From contig CALCZA010000085.1 of the NCBI GenBank assembly GCA_937906475.1, positions 1 to 64,000 of the forward strand: a DNA stretch of 64,000 bases, written 5' to 3'. A model generated the notes under the pieces. The model was not told where the DNA came from. It saw only the letters and a list, made by a program, of their open reading frames with translations, and did no database searches. Shown piece by piece: positions 1 to 7,599 of this stretch; position 1 is the stretch's first letter, and the number at the start of each line of letters is the position of its first letter. The position numbers and the translations under genes were made by a program. Source of the stretch: an uncultured bacterium. GTDB taxonomy: Bacteria > Planctomycetota > UBA1135 > UBA2386.

Positions 1-186
1 GTCCTGCACGTGCGTCTGCATCGCCTTCAGTTCGTCGATGGTCTTCGGGTCTTCACCAGCCAGAATCAAGGCTAGGCGTTCGGCCGATACGGCGGGGGGA
101 GTTCGCTCTTGGCCACGTAGATGGGCGATTGGCAGGACTGCAATCGCAATCGCTACGCTCGCCACTAGGTCGAGTCGTCTGGTCAT
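1..186 (-). CDS. N-terminal fragment of a secreted hypothetical protein, truncated by the window edge
   Basis: Reverse complement from ATG at 186 reads MTRRLDLVASVAIAIAVLPIAHLRGQERTPPAVSAERLALILAGEDPKTIDELKAMQTHVQD..., signal-peptide-like start, open to the window edge. Confidence 0.6.
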   Translation of the reverse strand, partial: MTRRLDLVASVAIAIAVLPIAHLRGQERTPPAVSAERLALILAGEDPKTIDELKAMQTHVQD

Positions 187-424
187 AGTTCGTAGGAAAC
201 AGTAACGCTTTCGTGGGGTGTCTAACGTCGGTGACTGGATGGATACACCAGAGCTTGCTGGTCTGTTGGTGGTTGGCCAGAAGTGCCGCATCTGTCCATG
301 CCACGGCACCTAGCCTCGTGGCTGTCTGGAGACGTCGGGTTGCCCCCGTTGTCTCTCTAGGGGGTAGGCCCGCGAACGTGTCGCATGGCTGTCCGTTTTT
401 CGCTGGCAAAGGCTGGGTCCTCCC

Positions 425-2290
425 GTGAACCACCGTTCTCCTCTTGACTGTTTTGCGTTGCGCTCGGCGATGCTGATTGTGTTGTTGGCCGCCTCCGCGG
501 CCGCCTCCGCGGCAGCTCAGTGCCTGCAAGTGGCCGGCACCTCCATCGTGCCGCTGATGGCTGCGACATCCGCTTTGCCCGTGGATGATGAGAGCCGCAG
601 CATAGACATGGCGTTTGTTGGCTTTACGTTCCCGATCGGCGGCAGCAATTACACGCACTTCGTCGTCGGGTCGAACGGCGAGGTTTACTTGACCGATGGC
701 ACAGGTGTCGTCGATCCCGCCCAGTTTGGGGTGTCGACCCTCGCCGAGATGCGTGGAGTTGCCGGGGCGTCGCCGCGTGTCATGGCGGTCAGCGGTGATC
801 TGGTTGCGAGTCTTGGTGCGCCGACCTGGGACATTCTCGTCGACGACTCGCAGTTCGGTCAGGTGCAGATTACGTGGCTTTCTGTGCGCACGTGGTTTTC
901 GTGGCCGACGTTCTCGATGGCTGTCACGCTGTTCTTATCGGGGGACGTGCGGTTGGACTACGGTGATGGCGATTTCAGCCGTGTTGCATGGGGCTACCAC
1001 GCGGGTGTGTCGGCGGGCAATGCCGTGGGCACCGGATTGGAAGTGTCGAGCGACTTCAGCAGTAATGCGGACTCTGGTGCGTTGCCACTGTTGTTCGAGG
1101 AGGGCTGGCAGCCATTCGACTTGCGAGATCGTTCGGTGTTGTTGACGCCCAACGGCAATGGTGGCTACTCGTCCTCGGTCACCTGTGGCTTGGCGTATCA
1201 CGAGAGCTACGGCGAAGGTTGCTACGGCGTCGGCCATGAGTCCTTCTACCAACAATTCACCGATGCGGCGGTTGCTGCGAGCACGTTGACCGGCAACGCC
1301 ATGGTGATGACGCCGACTACTGGTGGCTACGGGGCTGTGTGGTTACCGAACGCGGCGGTGTCGCTCTATATGCCGCCAACGACTGCGGCGGTTGCGATGC
1401 CGGTTGGCAATGATGGGCAGGTGACGCAGGCGTTATCCGTGCCGTTTCCGCTGCCCAGCGCGGTTGTCAACGAATTGACCGTGCACGGTAATGGCATCAT
1501 TGGCTTTGGTCCGGGGCCTATCGGTCCTTCTTCGCAGAACTGGTTGCCGCAACCGGAGCGCATGATGGCGGGCGCGCACGGCGGCATCTACTGCTGGCAC
1601 GCTTACAATGCGGATGAAGGCGGAGAGGTGTGGTTTGAAGAGTTCGCGGGAGTGAGTTGCGTGACGTTCTTGGACGTCGAGAACTTTCCGCTGACGCTCG
1701 TCAACCCGAGCACGTTTCAGATCCAGTTCCATCACGCGGCGGGCGCGATCATCTTTGTGTTCGTCGATATCGATTCGGACAACACGATGATTTACACCAT
1801 CTATCCGCAAGACCACATCATTGGCTACACACCACCAGGTGAATCGGTTGATCCGGGTGGAGTCGATTTCATGACGCCGTTGCCGGTGTTCACCATGCCT
1901 GACGTGAAGGCGCTGAAGCTGAGTGCGGCACCGGATCCAATTTCGTCGCCAACGGCTGGCTCGACGGTGGTCTACACGGTGGACCACGCGCTCGAACTGA
2001 TGCCCGGAACGGGAATGGCTGTTGGGGTGGTCGCGTTCAGCTTGGTCAGCGTGCCGTCGTCCGGCCTCGCAATCATTGGGGCGCCGGACTGTGCAGCGTA
2101 CGTTGGGCTGTTTGGCTTAACGCTGTCGTTTGTCGGGACGCTTGGCGCACAGCATGTGCCGCTCGTATTGCCGCCTGGTTTGCCGCCGGGCACCGTGATG
2201 TATGCGCAGGCGGCGTCACTATCGCTCGGCGTCAACGCCGCTAACTTGATCACGTCGAACGCTGTCGAGAGCGTGATCTCGGTCAACTAG
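425..2290 (+). CDS. secreted hypothetical protein with a planctomycete-type C-terminal beta domain
   Basis: 621-aa ORF, hydrophobic Ala-rich signal peptide, long coherent extracellular-type sequence. Confidence 0.8.
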   Translation: MNHRSPLDCFALRSAMLIVLLAASAAASAAAQCLQVAGTSIVPLMAATSALPVDDESRSIDMAFVGFTFPIGGSNYTHFVVGSNGEVYLTDGTGVVDPAQFGVSTLAEMRGVAGASPRVMAVSGDLVASLGAPTWDILVDDSQFGQVQITWLSVRTWFSWPTFSMAVTLFLSGDVRLDYGDGDFSRVAWGYHAGVSAGNAVGTGLEVSSDFSSNADSGALPLLFEEGWQPFDLRDRSVLLTPNGNGGYSSSVTCGLAYHESYGEGCYGVGHESFYQQFTDAAVAASTLTGNAMVMTPTTGGYGAVWLPNAAVSLYMPPTTAAVAMPVGNDGQVTQALSVPFPLPSAVVNELTVHGNGIIGFGPGPIGPSSQNWLPQPERMMAGAHGGIYCWHAYNADEGGEVWFEEFAGVSCVTFLDVENFPLTLVNPSTFQIQFHHAAGAIIFVFVDIDSDNTMIYTIYPQDHIIGYTPPGESVDPGGVDFMTPLPVFTMPDVKALKLSAAPDPISSPTAGSTVVYTVDHALELMPGTGMAVGVVAFSLVSVPSSGLAIIGAPDCAAYVGLFGLTLSFVGTLGAQHVPLVLPPGLPPGTVMYAQAASLSLGVNAANLITSNAVESVISVN

Positions 2291-3999
2291 CGAATGATAA
2301 ATGACTGGTGCGTGCCCAAACGCAGGCCAATGGTCGTGCTCGAGCCGACCGCTTGAAGGTAGAGGCGCAGGCCCACGAGTCCGATGTCCGCCGGCAGCAA
2401 GTAGGGAAGTTGACCATCGCCACTGGCATCGCACTGGACCGAGCCAAGGTAGACGCCGAGGTTCGGGTCGATGCGCAGGTCGCCATACGTGCCCAACGGC
2501 AGCGGCGTGATCAGTTCTGACCAACTCATGAAGCAGTCACACAACTGGTTCGCTTCCCATTCGATGTCAATTACACCGGCGTTGCCGTTCTGGAAAGCGC
2601 TCTCCTGGCTGGAGACCAGCACGACGGGGCCGGGGATGGTCGGTTCCTTGTCAGAAGCATCCGGCACGTTGTCGTTATCGAAGTCGCCGGTGTAGTTGAC
2701 GAGCGTCATCATGCCGAGCGACATGTGCATCATTTCATGGCAGTGGTAGAGCCACGCGCCGGGGTTGTCAGCAACCCATTGTGCCGACCACGCATCACCG
2801 GGTTGGCCCGATGGCATGATCAGGATCGTGTCCATCTGCGGTGCGTGCGTCGTGCCACCAGCCGTGCCCATCAGCCGCATGAAGTGGCCGTGCATGTGCA
2901 TCGGGTGGATGTGGTTTGGCGATGGCGTGCTCGTCGACAGGTTGAACTGGATCGTCTCGCCGTAGGTGACTTGCGCCGGGGTGATGATCGGCCACGACTC
3001 GCTATTGATCATCCACGAGCCGCTAGCAACGCTCAGCGCAATCGGGTACGTGCGGTCTGGCGTGGCGGAAATCGGCGAAGGGTAGTAGCTGGCGAGTTGC
3101 GCGTAGCTCATCAATGCGCCACTCGACAAGTTGCTCGGCACAGTTGACGGTGCCGGATCCGGGGCGGTTTCGCCCGCGTAGCGCAACACGCCGCGCACGA
3201 GGTTGGCGTTACGGTTTTGGATTGTTGAGACCGCGAGGCTCCAGACCCCGGGGTTGTTGCAATTGACGAGCACGTCGTAGCGTTCGCCAATGCCGATCGG
3301 GATCGCGTCGGTGACGGTCGGCTGCATGCGCTGGCCGTCCTTGTGGGTCACCGTCATCGGGTGGCCGTCGAGCGCGATGATGTAGTTCGTGCGCGCAGCG
3401 ACGTTGATGAAGCGCAAGCGCAGCGTTTGGCCGTTGTTGATCGAGAGTGCTGTCTGGCCATCGCTGGTCTTGCCGTTGAGCAAGTGGCCGTAGTAGGTGC
3501 CGCCGGTGATCGTCGGATCCCAGTCATCGAGCACGATGATCTCTTCGACATCAGAGGCAGGGTCGGGCGCGGTGCTCGGTGGGTCGACGATCAACACACC
3601 GTGCAGGCCAGAGTTGAGTTGGTGGTGCTGATCGCTGTGTGGGTGATACCAGTAGGTTCCGGCCGCTAGATTGTCGAACTCGTAGGTGAACTCTTGGCCG
3701 TTGGCGATTTCCGGACGCGAAATGTTCTGGATGCCATCCATGCCGAGTCGCACCGGTTGGCCGTGGGCGTGCAGGAGGGTGGTTACGCCGAGTTGGTTGG
3801 CGAGTCGCAAGCGCAGCGTGTCGCCGACGGTCACGCGAATGACCGGGCCCGGTAGGGTGCCGCCGTAGAGTTGGGCCGGTTCGCTTGTGTATCCAGGGCC
3901 GAGGTCGACGACGCCCGGAGCGGCGGTCAGGTCGACGCTCACGATGGATTGCGCGACTAGTGAAGTGGTTAGGAGACTGAGAGTGATCCAGACGCGCAT
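2287..3999 (-). CDS. multicopper oxidase (cupredoxin, CotA/bilirubin oxidase-like)
   Basis: 570 aa with copper motifs LLHAHGQP, YWYHPHSDQH, HPMHMHGHFM and WLYHCHEMMHMSLGM; signal peptide; extra C-terminal region. Confidence 0.93.
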   Translation of the reverse strand: MRVWITLSLLTTSLVAQSIVSVDLTAAPGVVDLGPGYTSEPAQLYGGTLPGPVIRVTVGDTLRLRLANQLGVTTLLHAHGQPVRLGMDGIQNISRPEIANGQEFTYEFDNLAAGTYWYHPHSDQHHQLNSGLHGVLIVDPPSTAPDPASDVEEIIVLDDWDPTITGGTYYGHLLNGKTSDGQTALSINNGQTLRLRFINVAARTNYIIALDGHPMTVTHKDGQRMQPTVTDAIPIGIGERYDVLVNCNNPGVWSLAVSTIQNRNANLVRGVLRYAGETAPDPAPSTVPSNLSSGALMSYAQLASYYPSPISATPDRTYPIALSVASGSWMINSESWPIITPAQVTYGETIQFNLSTSTPSPNHIHPMHMHGHFMRLMGTAGGTTHAPQMDTILIMPSGQPGDAWSAQWVADNPGAWLYHCHEMMHMSLGMMTLVNYTGDFDNDNVPDASDKEPTIPGPVVLVSSQESAFQNGNAGVIDIEWEANQLCDCFMSWSELITPLPLGTYGDLRIDPNLGVYLGSVQCDASGDGQLPYLLPADIGLVGLRLYLQAVGSSTTIGLRLGTHQSFIIR

Positions 4000-4118
4000 G
4001 GCCGAAATTGGGTCGAAAGAACGGGTTGGCTGGTCCAGCAGGTTACCCCATCGCGCCGCAACGTATAGTCAGGCGGTTCGCGGCGGTTAGCGGCGCACAG
4101 TAAGGTGCGACAGAGTCA

Positions 4119-5105
4119 GTGTCTGGCTACGCTGTCTCGGTGGTTACCGAACACTTCTATCCGGCGATTGAGCCATTCGCGTCTGGTGAGCTAGAGGTCG
4201 ATGCGCCGCACGTCCTGTATTGGGAGCAGTGCGGCAACCCCGACGGCGAGCCAATACTGTTCTTGCACGGTGGGCCGGGTGCTGGTTGCACCGATGCCGA
4301 TCGGCGGTTCTTCGATCCCGATCACTTTCGCATCGTGTTGTTCGATCAGCGCGGTTGTGGCCGCTCGCGTCCAGTTGGTGAACTGTCGGGCAATTCGCCT
4401 CAGCACCTAATTGATGACATCGAACGTCTGCGAGCGCAACTCGGAATCGAGACGTGGCATGTGTTTGGCGGTTCGTGGGGCAGCACGTTGTCGCTGTTCT
4501 ATGCGCAAGAACATCCGGAGGCGGTTCGCACGCTGACGCTGCGAGGCATCTGGTTGTTGCGGCAAGAAGAACTCGACTGGTGGCTTTACGGCATGCGCAT
4601 GATCCAGCCGGAGCGTTGGAACACGTTTGCCGAGCAGATCCCGGCGGCCGAACGGCACGATCTTCTCGAGGGCTATTGGAAGCAGTTCCAAAGTGACGAC
4701 CGCGAGTTGGCGTTGCAGGCTGCGTCGAAGTGGGCGATGTATGAGATCTCCAGTTGCACGCTGTTGCCCAACCCTGAGTTCTCGGCGCTCTTTGAAGTTC
4801 CCGATGTCGCGTGGGCGGTCGCGCGGTTGGAAGCGCACTACTTCCGCAACGTGCGCTTCGATCCAGATGATCGATTGCTGCAGCGAGTTGATCGCGTTCG
4901 TTCGATCCCGGCGTTCATTGTGCACGGTCGCTACGACATTATTTGCCCGATCAAGAGCGCCGTCGACTTGCACGCCGCGTGGCCGGAGTCGTCGCTGGTG
5001 ATTGTCGATGACGCTGGTCACTCGTCGCACGAGCCGGGTATCGCCAAAGAGTTGGTCGCAGCAACCAAGCGCATCCGCGACTTCGGCAGTCCGGCAGTTC
5101 GGTAA
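4119..5105 (+). CDS. pip: proline iminopeptidase (alpha/beta hydrolase, S33)
   Basis: LYWEQCGNPDGEPILFLHGGPGAGCTDADRRFFDPDHFRIVLFDQRGCGRS and nucleophile GGSWGS; true start may be at VTEHFYP. Confidence 0.92.
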   Translation: MSGYAVSVVTEHFYPAIEPFASGELEVDAPHVLYWEQCGNPDGEPILFLHGGPGAGCTDADRRFFDPDHFRIVLFDQRGCGRSRPVGELSGNSPQHLIDDIERLRAQLGIETWHVFGGSWGSTLSLFYAQEHPEAVRTLTLRGIWLLRQEELDWWLYGMRMIQPERWNTFAEQIPAAERHDLLEGYWKQFQSDDRELALQAASKWAMYEISSCTLLPNPEFSALFEVPDVAWAVARLEAHYFRNVRFDPDDRLLQRVDRVRSIPAFIVHGRYDIICPIKSAVDLHAAWPESSLVIVDDAGHSSHEPGIAKELVAATKRIRDFGSPAVR

Positions 5106-5112
5106 CGAGTCG

Positions 5113-6402
5113 CTATTTCGGGTCCGGTTTGGGCTTCGGCCCGGCAACCCACTTCACGCCATACATGTTGATGAACGTCGGCGCGACGCGGTAGCTCTCG
5201 TCCGCCAGTCGCAGCAAGAACCCGATCTGGTGGATGCTGTTTGGCTCATCCTTGGCGCGGCCGTTGAACGTCGTACGACCTTGGCGTTCGCCGGTGGCGA
5301 CCAGTTCGAACGACGTGAAGCGCTCGGTGTCGCGATCGAACGTTGCCTTGCCAAATATCTCGCAGTTTAGAAACCGCGGAAACTCGCCCTTGGGCTTCCA
5401 GTAATTGTCGTCATCGATCCATGGCCCTTTTGCCGTGGCCTTGCTGTGGCCGGTGATCTCGATGTCGACAAACGAACCGCGAATGGCGAGCACCTTGCTG
5501 CGCAGACCGCCGCCTTGTAGTTCGGCTCGCGCATATGGCAGTGTTTGGCCGCGCACGTTGTCGACGAACACGAACCGCGCCAGTCGTTCGAGCAGACGCG
5601 GGCTCACATCGGCTTCGGCACCAGTCTTCGCATCTGGCAACCAGCCCTGCAGTTCTTGCCCGCTAAACCAAACGGTGTCCCGGTTGACTGGCGCACGTTG
5701 CGGGTCGCGCGGGTTGTCGCCGATGTCGCGTGCGAACCTTTCGAGCACGAGGCCTGAGGTTGGGTAGCTGTCTTCCCATCGATGAACGGGTTGCGGTGCA
5801 TCTACGGCAACTTGGCTGCGTTCGGTGTCGCTCATCGATTCCCACGTAGCTATTGCCTTCGTCAGAACCTTGAGCACGTGGTCCGGGTTGGCGGAGTTGA
5901 TCCGGCCAAGCAAGTGACCTTGTGGCGTGATCACATACGTGCCTTGCATCGATCCCCGCACTGGTTCGGTATCACCCCGCACTGCCGTGCGGAACCAGCG
6001 GCACTCGGGGTCGTCGTCGCGCTGCAGTCGCCACACTTCATCGGCGGCGCACGCGAAGTTCGATGTCATCGCGAGGATGCGTTGGTTGGACCAGACGGAC
6101 CGCCTGGCCTGCACGCCGTTACCTCAAGTGCAGCCGAGTGGGTGGCCGTTCATCAGCCACAGGAGCATCGGACGGTTTTGCTCGGTGGCTGCTTTGAAGC
6201 CAGCCGAGATCGAGTCGTGCCAGTCGATCTGTAGCCATCGATCCTCGTCCGCGCGTGGTGCGATGTGGTCGCGCCACGCGGCAATCGTCGTTGCAGACAC
6301 CTGCGCTCGCGTCTGCGGTTCATCTTGCGGGGGCGCGACTAGCAGATCTGGAACGGTTGGTGGGGTTGCCGCCGCGGCCAGACTCAGAACGAATGCGAAC
6401 AT
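5113..6402 (-). CDS. candidate selenoprotein: secreted thioredoxin-fold-like protein with in-frame TGA (Sec) at codon 93
   Basis: ORFs 6124..6402 and 5113..6114 are in the same frame with TGA at 6124-6126 as the only intervening stop; readthrough gives ...RPMLLWLMNGHPLGCT-U-GNGVQARRSVWSNQRILAMTSNF...GTYVITPQGHLLGRI...; SECIS-like hairpin follows. Confidence 0.72.
6089..6109 (-). promoter_or_regulatory. candidate bacterial SECIS hairpin
   Basis: mRNA-sense GGCCAG-GCGGUCCGU-CUGGUC, starting 15 nt after the TGA; 6-bp stem (one G-U), extendable by three pairs (one G-U) around a GUC loop. Confidence 0.55.
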
Positions 6403-6432
6403 GGTCGCGATTGTAGCGTACGGCTAGCGCGG

Positions 6433-6912
6433 CTAGCGCGGCGAAGTCGTCGCCGGTGCTGGCCCGGGATGCGCGACTCGCGTCATTGCGACTTTGCGGC
6501 CGAGGTCGGAGCGCATCACCATTTCCGTGGTGCTGTACGAGCCATCCGCGTGCTTGTACCAATCAACGCCGGCGCTACTGCGTTCGATACCAATGATCGG
6601 GCTCCAGTCGAAAGGGCCCCAGTAGTCGCTCATCGGCGGCGAATCGACCGCGCCGTTGAGTGCGTCTACGAACGTGCCATTGGGCAGCGTCAGCTTGTGC
6701 CGGTTGCCAGTTTGCTGCTTGTTTGCGGCGGATCTTATCGTGGCGATGCGTCCTGTCGCCGCTTGTGGCAGCGAGTCCGTTGGGCTCGGCGGAGGGCTTA
6801 GTGGCCCGGGCGTATTCATCGTGGGCTGCTCCCCATCTACCATGAGTTGATACGCTAGCGCCGCCAAGCCAAGCACGGGAATCAGGCCGAGCAGCAGAGG
6901 CCTCCAACTCAT
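6433..6912 (-). CDS. hypothetical membrane-anchored protein
   Basis: MSWRPLLLGLIPVLGLAALAYQLMVDGEQ... single N-terminal hydrophobic segment; start overlaps the upstream stop (ATGA). Confidence 0.65.
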   Translation of the reverse strand: MSWRPLLLGLIPVLGLAALAYQLMVDGEQPTMNTPGPLSPPPSPTDSLPQAATGRIATIRSAANKQQTGNRHKLTLPNGTFVDALNGAVDSPPMSDYWGPFDWSPIIGIERSSAGVDWYKHADGSYSTTEMVMRSDLGRKVAMTRVAHPGPAPATTSPR

Positions 6913-7343
6913 TGCTGCACCGTCCGGGCGTGGGGCCATTCGGCGAGGTTGATGTCGGTGTCCCAGACAACGCTTTGGAACACGGCATCCGTGTCGACTC
7001 CGCTGGCCAAGCTCTTGCGAACGCCCATGCTGTAGGTCTCGACCGACGACAACGTCTCGTCGGTAATCCAGTGGTAGACGCCAAGCGCGAAGGTTGGGCC
7101 ATTGGCATCGCCCACGCGGCGGCAGTGATCCGTAGACACTTCGATCATTGCCTCGGCCTCGTTGGTCCAGTCGAAGATCGATGTGCCGGTTATGGTCTGC
7201 CGTTCGGGGTCTTGTGGGTAGAAAACGAGTGCGTTGACTTGGCAGGTCGCGGCGACGGTGAGTAGCTGCGTGACGCCGATCAGGAGTGTGCTGGACATTG
7301 TCGCTGGCTCCCTAGGTTGGAGGAGTGCGTGAGGAAGTGGCAA
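6909..7343 (-). CDS. small secreted protein, internally deleted paralog of the 52394-53506 protein
   Basis: Shares QVNAxVFYPQDPERQT, EAEAMxEVSTD, VGDANG, GVYHWIxDExLSxxETYSxxVRKxL and terminal FQSxVWDTxxNLxxW; likely start at MSSTLLIG. Confidence 0.75.
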   Translation of the reverse strand: MPLPHALLQPREPATMSSTLLIGVTQLLTVAATCQVNALVFYPQDPERQTITGTSIFDWTNEAEAMIEVSTDHCRRVGDANGPTFALGVYHWITDETLSSVETYSMGVRKSLASGVDTDAVFQSVVWDTDINLAEWPHARTVQQ

Positions 7344-7599
7344 GTTGTATTATCGCGCGCGCCTCACGTAGTAACAGGCCTGGCGGTCAGCTTGGCGGTG
7401 GCCGGTCGCTTTTCTCTCCACGTGACTCTAGCCCCGAAGATATGGGGCTTTTGGCACCGAGTAGTTCGTATCTAGATTGGATCGTGGATGGTCTGCGTTT
7501 TGTCGCGACGGCCGATCGATGCGTGTCCGTAGTGCGCACACGTGGTGAGATTCTTCCGTGGCCCTGGCCGTTCGAGCGTTCAACTGTAATGTTGTGCAC

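Noticed and set aside
488-514. 12-bp tandem duplication GGCCGCCTCCGC in the signal peptide
   Set aside because: Ala-rich signal peptides at high GC produce this easily; no further support.
5113-6402. Pseudogene or two separate genes explanation for the split ORF
   Set aside because: Frame is preserved across the TGA, no other stop occurs, both halves are needed for one thioredoxin-like domain, the second half has no proper start or signal, and a SECIS-like hairpin is present. Not excluded without sel genes or homologs.
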